A stretch of 40,596 bases of DNA from contig WPIO01000465.1 of NCBI GenBank assembly GCA_009760855.2, positions 1 through 40,596 on the forward strand, given 5' to 3'. This DNA comes from Cristatella mucedo. Taxonomy: Eukaryota; Bryozoa; Phylactolaemata; Cristatellidae. A program made the translations under genes and the position numbers. Below the pieces are notes generated by a model. The model was given only the letters and a program-made list of their open reading frames with translations. It searched no databases and was not told the origin of the DNA. Shown in pieces: positions 30,518 through 40,596 of this stretch (within the stretch, counting starts at the first letter, position 1; each line of letters opens with the position of its first letter).

Positions 30518-31204
30518 AGCCTCTCGCTCAATTGCCACTCGCTTACATTAGAAGTTCACAGAAATGGAGCGGGAAATTTTGTTTGGCCAGAGCGTATCCT
30601 TTAGGAAATCCGACCATTTTACTCTACGCGACGCCTTGATATTTGGCCTCCGCAAAATTACTGCATAGATCTCTCGGGAGGTCCAATATTGGCAAGAGCG
30701 AGTGCCTCGCACTCCCACCTCCACCTCCTTGGCAAATTCTTGCAAAAGTGGGAGAGCGTGCTCGCCGATCGCCCAGCGTCCGGGCACTGTGAGCCACTTA
30801 ATCGCAGGCAAAGGCGGCTCCGACTAGCGAGCGCCTCCTAGCGGCAGTGGGCTTCAGGCGACCGGAGCAGCGAGAGATAGGCAGCAGATGCGCTGCGAGC
30901 GAAAGGCTCCGAAAAGATGCTGACAGCGAGAGACACCTCCGAGCGCGTGAGACGGACGGTTACGCAGCTGCGCCGACGAGTATCGAAGCGAGGCTCCTTC
31001 CGGCGGTAAGGCTTTGCCGTCGCTTGCTCAGACCCGCTCGGTAAGTGGATGGGCGCGCCGTGTAATTGAAACCGCCTTGTCGTCCTCTCAAGCTGAATTC
31101 CCCAACATCTTTTTGCAGCGGACGCTTATCCCCCCCCCGCCTCTCTCCCGCCTCTTTTCCAGGGGAGCGCATCGAATCATCTACGGCGATTTCTCGAGCG
31201 TCGG

Positions 31205-31640
31205 CAGCGCCCTATGTAATGTAATGTATCTCCGTCTGTGACTCCACAAAGTCATAAAGACCATGTGGGTGTTACGAAGGAGAGTTTTGTATAGCGCACT
31301 CACAGCCTACGCGGCTTTCGGTACGCATTCGGTACCCAACAGACTTCGTCTCACGCAATAAAGAGAAACTGGGAAGCATAGCTGAGTCAGGAGAGCAGTT
31401 GAGGTAGTGAGTAGCATGGAAGTAGCAGCTCAGGACCGCTGTAAAGGATGTGCCATAGTCGGCAGTAGGAGAGTAGTTGTCGTTGCGTAAGAGTTGTTGA
31501 AGCGAGTTTAATGGTTTAGGACCTGCAGACCTAAAGCTTCCGTCGCCAACGGTCTTTAAGCGAAGGAATAGAACAGCTAATTTATTGTCCACACAGGACC
31601 TGAGGGCTCGAACTGGCTGAAACTGATTCAGCAGTTGTAG
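31205..31640 (-). mobile_element. LINE family 2, C-terminal RT remnant and 3' end (antisense)
   Basis: Reverse complement of 27510-28060. The antisense frame at 31272-31592 carries LRLKTVGDGSFRSAGP, matching the C-terminal phrase of the 27506 copy. Confidence 0.65.
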
Positions 31641-31969
31641 GTTTATATATATATTGACAGAAAGTTAGCGAAATTTCAACATCACTGTCTGCACGCCTCT
31701 AACCGGAACGAATTAAATTCGCTCGATCGATCGATGCAGTAGGTAACTTAGACATGAAAAATATCACCGCAGTCACACATACCTGTACAAATGGCCGTGT
31801 GCGAATATAGCTCGAAATGTAGCACGTAAAAACTTGGAGCACTACAAACGTCGTACTCAAGAGTGTACCATGCACTGCTATCCGTTCGAAAGTACGTGAT
31901 CGGAAGAGAATTCAAGTGGCCGAATTCATTTTAGCCCATCCGGTAGGTCAATGTCAAATAAGGGCTAAT
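31641..31969. other. Unassigned sequence
   Basis: No recognisable feature. Confidence 0.3.
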
Positions 31970-31987
31970 TGTGCTGCCAAACAACAA

Positions 31988-32032
31988 CCCGACAACCTCA
32001 GGCTTCGCCGCCTGAGGTTGCAGGTTGTCGGG
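31988..32032. repeat. Inverted repeat, 16-bp arm interrupted by 7 nt
   Basis: CCCGACAACCTCAGGC (31988-32003) pairs with GCCTGAGGTTG plus TCGGG on the other side. The right arm contains an extra 7 bases produced by repeating AGGTTG. Confidence 0.85.
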
Positions 32033-32129
32033 TCGCAGCCGTCGCAGTAGCGGCCGCTCGAGGGCGCTGGAGCTCAAGCTCAAGCGCCGCTCCGGCCGCC
32101 ACTCCCAGGGCTCCCGACTCCCGCCGCCA

Positions 32130-32153
32130 CAGCGGCGACTCGAGTCGCCGCTG
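32130..32153. repeat. 24-bp perfect palindrome
   Basis: CAGCGGCGACTC is followed directly by its reverse complement GAGTCGCCGCTG. Confidence 0.95.
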
Positions 32154-32844
32154 CGCTCGGCGGCGAACGTCCAACGGCGGCTGCGGCGAACGCTTTTCGA
32201 GCGAGATCCGCTTGGTCGAGCGAACGACCACGCAGCCGTCGCCGACGGTGGACGGACCGATCGAGACTCTTAACCCAGATTAAGCGTCGCGGGCACGCGC
32301 GCCCATGTGCACGCTAGCCCGCGACGCTCGCGGACTAGCGGATCGGCGGACCGGACTCCGGCAGCCCGCGGCGGCGGCGGCGCGTCGAGCACCTGCGGCG
32401 GCGTGCGCCCACAGCCGCCGCCGCTGCCGCCGCCTACGTTTTCTGCTCTCTGGCGGCGGCTGGCTGCTACCGCTGCCAGCGTACTCCTTCGCAGCCAACC
32501 GCGGCGGGAAACTTTCGAGAGTCGATATCAGCCGCTTCAGAGCACAATGCACGAGCTTTATTGCCCAGAAACCCAATAGCGGAATAATAAGCAGGTCGTT
32601 TCTCGCGCGGCTTCCGAAGCCCGGAGAGGCGACCGAGCTTCGCCGCTGCTCAGCCAGGTCGGCCTCTGCCGCACGCGCGCGCATCGCACCGGCCTGACCT
32701 CACGCCAGCCGCCGCAGCAGCGGTCTGAGCCCGGCCATGCGCCAGCCGCGGTCAGGTATGCGGCAGATTTGACTTCAATTAACGTCGCGGCAGTTGTTTC
32801 CCAACCGACTTAGCTGCTAGATACCGCTCCGAACGCTAGAATAG

Positions 32845-32890
32845 GCGCTTTGCATTTGCTGCAAAGGAAGAACGATCGAAGTGGGAGTCG
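32845..32890 (-). mobile_element. CR1/L2-type LINE 3' scrap in GC-rich block
   Basis: TTTGCATTTGCTGCAAAGGA, ACGATCGAA and GGGAGTCG match 28380-28420 (antisense LINE 3' UTR). Confidence 0.6.
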
Positions 32891-33431
32891 CTTGAGCGTC
32901 GCGAGCCGCCGGAGAGCGTCGGGTCGGCAGCAGCACTTCCGGCAGCACTTCCGCCATCGATCTGCACAGCGCGTGCATCCGAGTGCAGCCGCGCGGCTAT
33001 CTAACGCACGGGCGCATCTCGGGCGCTAAGGAAGAAACGCGCACCGAGCGCCTCACAGATCGCCGCCCCTACTCCACCCCCCCCCCCCGCGCGACCTTTG
33101 ACCGCCGCTTTCGGCTCGTCTCGCCAGACGGACGCGGCTTTCTCGCGGCGGCTGCTGCTTCCGCCTCCGCTGCAGCAGCGTCTCCTCTCCGCTTTCTTTT
33201 CCGCAGTCCGTCGTACCTGCATCATCCCCATGAGGGCCGACGTGCAGTCACTTACTTACCTACTATGCACCTGCTCATCTGCGTACCTGCTCATCGGTGT
33301 ATGCGTACCTGCGCATCGGCGGAGCTCGGCGAGCGGGAAGGAAATCGAGGCGCTAAGGAAGAAACGGGCACCGGGCGCATCCACGATCGCCGATCCGGGC
33401 AACGCGCGTGCGAGCGCGACGCTGGCGGACT

Positions 33432-33458
33432 CTGTCGTCGGGCGCCGCCCGACGACAG
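33432..33458. repeat. Perfect 13-bp inverted repeat with 1-nt spacer
   Basis: CTGTCGTCGGGCG, one C, then CGCCCGACGACAG. Confidence 0.95.
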
Positions 33459-33960
33459 GCGGCAACGAGCGAGCTGCAGCCGCGGTTCGCCGAATTGACG
33501 GACGGCGATCTCCAAGGCGATCGTGCTTCCGGCTGCCGATGATGCTGGACGCGTACGCCGACGCAGCGACCAGCATTGGGCAGCTCGGTCGGACCGGAAC
33601 CGGCGGAACTCGCGGTCTAGCGCGACTCTCGCCGCCGCCCACTCGGCTCGGACAGACGTCGCTTGGTCGGCTTCCGCTCGCACGCTCGCATGCCCGCACG
33701 CCTGCTCGCCGCCTCGCGCTCCCTAAGGGAAGCAGCCGGTCAGCCGGCAAAGGTTTATAAAGACGTCAGCGAATGGCGCACGAGGTGCAGCCGACCAGCC
33801 GCGGTGGGCAGCCTCTGGCGCGCAGCTCTGAAGCGTGCGGATAGCATTAGTTAGCAGCCATTGCGCCAGCCGCGCGATCCTGCAGCACTTGTGCAGCAGT
33901 TGCGCGTGGGCGCAGCTGCAGCAGAGCCAGCCCACCGTCAACTGCGGCAACGTCGGCGAC

Positions 33961-34575
33961 TGGCATGCCGGTCGTATCCTCAGTGTTTTTGCGATCCGTC
34001 ACCTTTTTTTCCTCATCCATCATGTACGTCCGCCTCGGTATCTCTGTCTAAAGTAGTCCTGCCTCGATACAGTTTATGTCTTGCTGGATGATATATCCTT
34101 CTGCTTATATAAATCCAGAAATGGATTTGAGGTAATCGTCAGTTGCCTTCATACCTGCTCGTTGCCGCACCCTGCCTGAAAGTAGACCAAATTCCGGTCC
34201 TCGTTTGAAAATTCTCATACCAGCCCCGACTGGCTTTAAACGGCTCTCCCTCACCACCCCTCGATCGCTCGTTCGTCTAAGTGCCCGGGTTCTGCTCCAG
34301 AATATCAAGGTGAAGAGCTCGGGCTTTCTGCCTGACTATAGCCTCCGGCAAGGCATGTCATGTGAGCGGCTTTTCCGTCAATCACGCCTCCAGCAGTTTC
34401 TCCGTATTTCCATGGATAAGTGTCCACCGATTAAAAGATATTTTGATGATCGTCGCTATTAGTACCAGATTTATTGCAGATTTTTTACAAATTTATCCTT
34501 CTGCTTCAGCGTGATGCAAATCCTAAATTGGCTACGCGCGTAGCTGCTTCGCCAAGAAGCTAGCCGCACGACCTG
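33961..34575. other. Unassigned; one unrecognised 85-codon frame
   Basis: A plus-strand frame at 34205-34462 (starts MKILIPAPTG, ends KRYFDDRRY) has no domain I recognise. Its composition and position between repeats suggest a decayed element rather than a host gene. Nothing else is seen. Confidence 0.3.
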
Positions 34576-37095
34576 GTCACATCGTTTGATTATTTCTCTC
34601 TTTAATTCAAAGCCAATCATCTTCATCTACTTCTCAGCAATGATCTTCTTACTCGGTGTCCTGGGATCCACTGCTGAAAAACGAAGGTTTTTCAGAAAAA
34701 AACTGAAAGAACAAATGGGAACTCAATACTGATGCTTCGACTACGAGCTCACGGCTAAACGAGTAAAATGCGGGAAGTCGACTTTGCAGTGTTTACACTG
34801 GCGTTTTATCGGCCAACTGGCTTTCGGTATGGCTCGAAACGAGCAAACAATCGTCCGAGAGACGGCCAATATCTCTCGTTTGCTTTGACTCTTCAAAGTA
34901 AATGCACCGATGTATATTACTTCAGCACGAACAATCTGATTATTGGCTCCCAGTTAGAATCAACAAAGCTGATTGACTGCTAGCCAGTAGGCTAAAGATC
35001 TGCACTTTGCTCCCTTTCCATCGTACTGATGGCCTAGAAATAAATTTAGCTCTGATAGGTCTCGGTTAATATACAACTTATTCTTATTATTAGTATTTTA
35101 CTTACTATCAGTAGGCGCTGTAGTGAATCTAGGTGGATAAGTGCAGCTGACCAATTTTTGTGAATCCATATCTGCAGTTCCGACCTTCTGATTTGTAACG
35201 CACCGAATACCGAATGACCTGTGGCGGCATCGCTTTATCTCCAAGGCTAAACTAAGAAGCCTTTAAGTGGTGCACCATTTTAGAGGAAATATGAGTATTT
35301 ATATGCGTATATTTATATGTAGGTACACAAACCTAAATATTTAAACTAAATTAGAGCCAAAACGCTGGCGTATTTAAGGCACCGACAAATATCCATGCTG
35401 CCGACTTGAATGTACTGTTATTTAGTTTCATCTCTAACTTTTCATGCAACAAAAACTAGGTGGGTGTCGCGCCGGAGAGTTTTCTAACGCGCATTTAAAG
35501 CCTAAACGGCTTTCGGTACACATTCTAAATGTGCCTAGAAAAAGATGAGTTCTCTGAGGGTGCTGTATCAAACGTCATATCATCGTTATGCTGACTGTTA
35601 TGGCCTGAGCGTGCTTTCAGGCAGACGTGCAAGTTCCGAGTTTTACAGATCGATCCGGCGTCAGGGGTAAGCTCATTGATGAACGTGACTGTAATCTTCA
35701 TAGGGAAGCGTGTTTGAAATTGTTCGTTAGATGCATAGGGCTGCATTTTTCTTTCACTATGACACAATTTGTACGAACTAGAAAGGTTGCTGAAGAGAAT
35801 GACTTGAACTTATAGCATTCTCAGAAATTGGGACCTCTGAGTTCCCGACGGCAAGAGCAAACATTTGATAAGGAAAACGCACTTTAAACTATAAAATTTA
35901 ACTATGTCACCGTACCTTGTGCGACCGTCTGCTTGAGACGCTGAGATTCATTTCCTTCAATTCTTTACTAAATTCCTTGCTAGGTTTGTCTTAGCACGCT
36001 GGTTAGCCCGTGCAAATAGTCCTTCCAATCCAGAGAAGCGTAAATGCATAACTCGACCATTTACGCACTTCGTGAACGACTGTAAACGTGGGCGATCAGC
36101 GTGAAGTCATGATTGAATCTATACGAAAAACTGACCTCTGTGATGCTATAACATTTTCCATTGACGCACTCTAGCTGCCGTTGCATTAGACCTTTCCAGA
36201 ACTTTCCAGTTCTCTCCTGATTCGCCGAGCAAGTTGCACTCCCGGATGCTCGCCCGGATGGTTGCGCTGTCAAAGATTCCTCGCCATCTATTTGACAAGC
36301 GGTCAGCTCTCGCTTCGCTCGGCGAGTCAAGCGCAAGATCCCGCGAGATCACGCGGGTAAATCCGCTTGGCGGCAGCCGGCGGATGCCAGGGGCGAAGAA
36401 CGCGAACTTTGAAGCCCTGAAACTAGTATGTGTCGATGTAGAACAACGACGGCTGCTCATTGAAAGCGATGCCGAAACTCTCAAAATCGGAAGACAGGTC
36501 AGCTGAACGTCTGATGATATTGATGTTCAGAAGATTTTAATGTGTCATTTAATATAAATTGTAGACAGTTTTTGAATTCGATCGAAGATCATATCGAGTA
36601 CCTCTCGGTCAATCGCTTACGTTAGCTGTGCGCCGCAACGGAGCTGGAAAGTTTATGTTTTCGTGGAGAGCTTATTTCTAATGAAACTCGTTCGATTTAG
36701 TCTACGCAATTGTTTGATAATTGGCCTCTGCAAGGTTATAGCAGAGATGTCTTGGGAAACTTAATGACGTTAAGCCTGAGCGTACGTAGCACACTCTCGC
36801 AAGCTCGCCTCTTTATGAAACGCCGTCAAAAGCGCTTTCACCGGTAGCGCCTCGTCGAAGCTCTGCTAGCCGCTGCACAGCTGCCGCAAGTGGCTCTGAC
36901 TAGCGAACGCCTCCTAGCGGCAGTGGGCTGCGGGCGACCGGAGCATAGAGAGGCGTCGTGGAGACGCTTACGTGGAGAATCGTCACCGGGCGCACGAGTG
37001 CGACGGTATTGATACGCACGAAGTAATTGAAGTGGTTTTGCCATACTCTCAAGTTGAATTCTGAAACATATTCTGACAGTGGTTGTACACACCCC
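34576..37095. repeat. Diverged unit D, copy 2
   Basis: An uninterrupted counterpart of 25275-27290 plus 29838-31200. It includes shared ancestral LINE scraps: a family 2 end at 35405-35520 and a CR1/L2 tail at 35520-35590 (GTGCCTAGAAAAAGATGAG). Because those scraps sit in the same places in both copies, they predate the duplication. Confidence 0.75.
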
Positions 37096-37191
37096 CATGT
37101 TTCCCAGACGTTCGCGGAATAAATGAAGTTCGGCAGTTGCTCGAGCGTTGATTGTGTGCTAGCGATAGGTATCGTGTGAATATAGGCTTGC

Positions 37192-37195
<4 letters not shown>

Positions 37196-37238
<43 letters not shown>

Positions 37239-37286
37239 TGTGTGTGTGAGTGTGTGTGTATTTGAGTGTGTGTGTATTTGAGTGTG
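37196..37286. repeat. (TA)n followed by GTGTGTGA-type microsatellite
   Basis: About 20 TA units are followed by repeated GAGTGTGTGTGTATTT-like words. Confidence 0.95.
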
Positions 37287-37529
37287 CTGGCGTGCATACA
37301 TAAACTAGAGCCAATGGACTCACTTCGCTGAGTCGTAGTAGAAATACAATACCGAACTTAAATGTGCTATTGTCTTCCGGTATGCTACGCTATTGTTTGT
37401 GTCGTCGAGTGAGCCTGTTGACTCGCTTTCTTAATTCGTAGTAGAAATGCATAATGTACGCAAGCCGGGCAGAAATTGTGCACTATCTTGCTGCTTGACG
37501 GAAGGAAGGATGTTCTCGCTTTAAAAGTG

Positions 37530-37530
<1 letters not shown>

Positions 37531-37560
<30 letters not shown>

Positions 37561-37580
37561 ATATATGTGTGTGTGTATAT
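37531..37580. repeat. (AT)n/(GT)n compound microsatellite
   Basis: An AT run with one TTT interruption, then GTGTGTGTGT. Confidence 0.93.
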
Positions 37581-38361
37581 AGCAGATGCGTGGCGATCGA
37601 GCTTTCGTGCACCCATCCGCCCTCGCACGACATAGCGCTCGTGCCTGTTTGGTAGCTCGGGGACATCGCCGGTGACCGCACGGACCTGTAACGTAGCGCC
37701 TCCTGGCGTCCGAGTGCCACGTGAGCCTGAGAAGGCTGACCGAGGGACAGGCACGGCCGCGATGCGACCGCAACGCGTTCAGTCTGCCTAGCCCAGCGCA
37801 GCCGAGCCGAGCGCAGCCGCACCGTTCGCGGCAAATGCGGCTAAATCGGCCCGCGTTGCGGCCGGTTGGTCCACGTTTTAGCATAACACAGCTCCAGTGC
37901 GTTTCCATTAAGCTCTCGCTCAGCGAACTTGACATCGCGACGGAGCAGGCTCATTTTTGCATCATCCCAATGAGCCGTCGCCGCCGCCATCACCACCTTC
38001 TCCTCCAGCTAACCAAAGGACCCGCTTCATGCCTATTTCGTCGCCCAGAGGCTGAGCCGCAGCTCATCAAGCGGCCCAGCCCGACAATTACCGGCACAAG
38101 CGTCCGTGGGCACAGCACTCCCACAGAGCACCTTGGGCACACGAGGCCGGTTACGCAGTGGCCGCTGGATTGGCTCTCGGATTTCGACGTTGCCTCAAGT
38201 GGCAGCTAGCAACAGTGCATTTTGGCATCGATAGCCATCGCTTGAGATGAGCAAGCGTAGAATTTCAATCGGCAGACGGTCGACGAGGGCGGAGTCGGCG
38301 ATCTGAGATTAGCCGAGTCGACGCAGGTTTCGAAAAATGTCGGCACCGCCCCGACTACAGT
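37581..38361. other. Unassigned GC-rich stretch
   Basis: A 162-codon plus-strand frame (37721-38209, MSLRRLTEGQ...) is Arg/Pro/Ser-rich with no domain. It overlaps antisense frames. I do not call it a gene. Confidence 0.3.
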
Positions 38362-38418
38362 GTGGTGGACGCTGTAAGCAAAAGCTTTTACGATTCGGAG
38401 AGCAAGCTTAAGGACAGA
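38362..38418 (+). pseudogene. Scrap of the TRIM coiled-coil region
   Basis: GTGGACGCTGTAAGCAAAAG and GAGAGCAAGCTTAAGGAC match 15721-15773 of TRIM copy 2 and the same place in copy 1 at roughly 85% by eye. It reads in frame VDAVSKSFYDSESKLKD, against VDAVSTSFDDSEWKLKD. It ends exactly where repeat E copy 2 begins. Confidence 0.7.
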
Positions 38419-38420
38419 AT

Positions 38421-39430
38421 AAGACCGACGCTTGAGCTGGCACCGACGCGAGTGGTGCACGGCAGTCCGGTGCAGCAGACAGCCGCCGAGAATCCCAGCA
38501 GCCCCCTTTCACCTCAGCACTGGCGAGCTTTGCAAACAAAGCTTGAGAAAGAGTTCTGGCTTGTTGTAGTCCGGCTGAAGGGTACAGAATAACCTCGGCA
38601 TGAACTACTCCCCAGAGCAGAAGTGACGGTATGGGCGTGTCATCGCCGACACGTGGTTCAGCCCCCAACCGAAGTTCCGTTCGCCCAACGGGAACGCTCC
38701 TTGCCGGCACTTACCGCTTTCCTTGCCGTTCAAGTCACCTTCTGCCTCTTCGTCGGCCTGTACGCACGCTGTCAACACTCTTCTCTCTCTCTTAACACCA
38801 CGTGCTACGGAGCAGCACGAACGACGGCTGCTATATCATATAATACAGCCGTCGTCAACGACGCCGCGAACTCGCACTAGGGGGCTTCGCTCTTCGTCGC
38901 ACCGTCATCGCGTGCTCATCGCCATCGTAGTCCCGACAATGAAACAGCAAGCGTCTTGGGATTGAGTAATATTAAGCAGAGTTAGAGTAAAAAGCTCTGC
39001 TACAATTTAGACAGAAATAGCTCACATGGAATGCATTATGGTTATCCGGGCTTCTCACCCAGGTAGCAGCCGCCATTGGCAAACAGGTACCCGGCTACTC
39101 CCACCGAATCCTGTTGACGGGCAGCTCGATCGTGAAATATGGTCACATATAACATATTGATTCAATATCCATATTTTAATAAAATTAATTGGCATAACTC
39201 AGGAAATATAGTTGCTTCCTAGACATTTGCACGGGAAATCCCAGCCTCCGAAGTAGGTTTCACGTTCAGAGGCAGCCATTGAGTGGTGGTGGCTGTATTT
39301 CTCCTGAATTATTGTTCATTCAGCTTCAACCAAGGTAACCTGATGGACATTGTACGGAATATTTCTTACAGCGGCAGACCGTGCTTATGCGAGTATTATG
39401 CTGTTTTAAGCAATCTTCATTGAAAGGTCG
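38421..39430. repeat. Repeat E, copy 2
   Basis: Collinear with 12319-13015, but with about 320 extra bases (38632-38955) that contain a 10-bp-arm hairpin (ACGACGGCTG at 38821 and CAGCCGTCGT at 38846). The small Tyr/Pro-rich frame of copy 1 is present at 39031-39117 with a TAG at 39064-39066. Confidence 0.85.
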
Positions 39431-39769
39431 CAAGTAGGGAATTTTGTTGCTGTCCTAGGGTGGTGGGCTGAACCTAACTCTGGGCCCGGGAGTACTGAAG
39501 GTGCTCAATGATTTCGGGTAGGACAAATGTTGCATGGCGGAAGACTTGTGTTCATTTCAGAGTGTACGTGTACATATTTCTTTGTCAGGAGCTCACGAAG
39601 CCAGCACTTCCGGCTTTCAACCTACTTACCTGCACCAACCGATCCAACGTTTCAAGACTTTCAGAGGTAAGGTGCTTACATTCCTCAGCCCAGGTCGCGA
39701 GTTTGGGTCTTCTTCATTGGTATATATAGTCAGGATTCGGCTCAGTAAATGCCTATGACTCATTATCAA
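39431..39769. other. Unassigned sequence
   Basis: Short plus-strand frames (39508-39758) overlap one another and have no recognisable content. Confidence 0.3.
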
Positions 39770-40010
39770 GTCATAATTAATATAATAAATACATATAATA
39801 TAATAAATTAATATAATATAGAAATATAATATGTATATAAATGAATAAAATATAATATATAATATAAACCTAATATAATAAATATGTAAAAAATAAAATA
39901 TAATATAATAAATATATTATAATAAATATAATGCAAAATCATATAATATAAAGTCATAATATAAAGTCATATAATTAATAAATGATTTATATATATATAT
40001 ATATGACTCA
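39770..40010. repeat. AT-rich ATAATATAATAAAT-type minisatellite
   Basis: Imperfect repeats of TATAATATAATAAATA-like words over about 240 bp, ending in a short pure (AT)n at about 39990. Confidence 0.85.
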
Positions 40011-40089
40011 CTATCAGGTCATTGTCCACGTAGTCATCGCCAGGTGTAGCCACCGTCTACTTACCGGTCTAGCCTCTAAGAACAAGTTC

Positions 40090-40596
40090 TATGATCGATA
40101 ATAATAATACATTAGCTACAGTGCCCTTAGATAACTCCATCACTTTCTAGGCACTTTAAATTTGCTGCAAACACAATAGAACGGTTAAAAAAGAATAACA
40201 TGGTTATGGATGACATGCACACGGTCAGCATGCAAGTATGGTTAGTTTCAGCAGGCACAGTGTGAGCACCCATAAGCCCAAACAAAGAACGATCATCCGG
40301 ACTTACTAAATCCTACAATAAATAGAAGCGTTTTCAGTTTCTTTTTAAATGTGGTCAATTCATGGGATGTTGTAACTCAAGTCGGAAGTTAGTTCCAGGC
40401 TTTGGGAACACACGAAATAAATTTACGATCTCCCAAAGATTCGAGATTCGTACGAGGTGTCGGTACACGATTCGATTCTGAAAAGAGGGCTGTACGATGC
40501 TTAGCTTGGTGGGTGTGTAGATGTGATAGGTAGGCTGGAGCCAAAGACGGAAGGGACCTAAAAGTGAGTGAGACAAAAGCGAGAAGTCAATGCGTG
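40090..40596 (-). mobile_element. CR1/L2-type LINE 3' end (antisense), cut by window edge
   Basis: The reverse strand shows the C-terminal RT region (the 40355-40576 frame resembles LTFRSLHSLAPAYPSD in the 23485 copy) and the 3' signature. On the plus strand this appears as AATAATAATAC at 40100 and CTAGGCACTTTAAATTTGCT at 40148. The 5' part lies beyond the window. Confidence 0.8.

Larger units (their letters stand above)
29838..31200. repeat. Diverged unit D, copy 1 right part
   Basis: Collinear with 36262-37095: GCTGTCAAAGAT, GAGCGGTCAGATCTCGCTTCG, GCTGCTTGTTGAAAGCGA, and GCGCCTCCTAGCGGCAGTGG at 30829 versus 36909. It is much more GC-rich than copy 2. It includes the hairpins at 30031-30139 and 30468-30517. 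Open frames on both strands overlap each other and are not credible. Confidence 0.75.
31970..33960. other. GC- and CpG-rich block with short palindromes, no credible gene
   Basis: Very rich in CGG/CCG and CTCG words. Long open frames exist on both strands at once (32280-32697, 32983-33498, 33098-33760, 33256-33750), as expected when stop codons are rare. Their products are Arg/Ala/Ser-rich without domains. Contents include palindromes at 31988-32032, 32130-32153 and 33432-33458, a CR1/L2 3' scrap at 32845-32890, a C run at 33077-33087, and a ~40-bp direct repeat at 33021 and 33349 (shared GCGCTAAGGAAGAAACG). It could be a CpG island or a GC-rich satellite relic. Confidence 0.5.

Noticed and set aside
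32280-33760. Long overlapping open frames on both strands in the GC-rich block
   Set aside because: Stop codons are rare in such composition. Products are Arg/Ala/Ser-rich, mutually overlapping and domain-free.
37721-38209. 162-codon Arg/Pro-rich frame
   Set aside because: Composition-driven, overlapping antisense frames, no recognisable domain.

Overview
This is a stretch of animal nuclear DNA, probably from an invertebrate. It has GT-AG introns, AATAAA poly(A) signals, a RING/B-box/coiled-coil (TRIM-type) gene family, many CR1/L2-type LINE remnants, Ty3/gypsy-type LTR-element remnants, long (AT)n microsatellites and several generations of local duplication. I cannot name the species. Most of the window is decayed repeat sequence. 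The only convincing host genes are two copies of one TRIM-family gene. No rRNA, tRNA or CRISPR array was found.

Layout. Positions 1-720 hold LINE scraps. Positions 722-5444 are copy 1 of a segmental duplication carrying TRIM gene copy 1: a 365-codon RING-B-box1-B-box2-coiled-coil exon (1619-2714), two short downstream exons (2825-2884, 3096-3151) and a truncated remnant of a C-terminal repeat domain (3923-4267). Positions 5447-6290 repeat the gene's 3' flank a second time. Positions 6308-13020 hold an antisense LINE reverse transcriptase fragment, a broken Ty3/gypsy pol, a degenerate ~175-bp satellite, LINE 3' ends and a ~700-bp repeat ('repeat E'). Positions 13025-20785 are copy 2 of the duplication. 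It contains a 1,098-bp solo LTR (13095-14192) absent from copy 1, the second TRIM exon (14970-16065), the same two short exons, and a complete 308-codon C-terminal exon (18253-19178) that reads like a beta-propeller.

Positions 20786-25251 hold unassigned sequence, a scrap of the propeller exon, small repeats and a long 5'-truncated LINE. Positions 25275-31200 and 34576-37095 are two diverged copies of another unit. The first copy is split by about 2.5 kb of LINEs and a minisatellite. Positions 31970-33960 are a very GC- and CpG-rich block with short perfect palindromes and no credible gene. Positions 37195-40596 hold microsatellites, a GC-rich stretch, a TRIM scrap abutting the second copy of repeat E, an AT-rich tract and an antisense LINE 3' end.

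How the genes work. All coding-exon junctions I infer in the TRIM gene are phase 1. The main exon can therefore splice in frame either to the two small exons, giving a short protein of about 403-406 residues, or in copy 2 directly to the propeller exon, giving about 673 residues. Copy 1 has lost the 5' two-thirds of the propeller exon, so only the short form looks possible there. Predicted function is by family only: a RING E3 ubiquitin ligase scaffold, with the propeller as substrate- or ligand-binding module.
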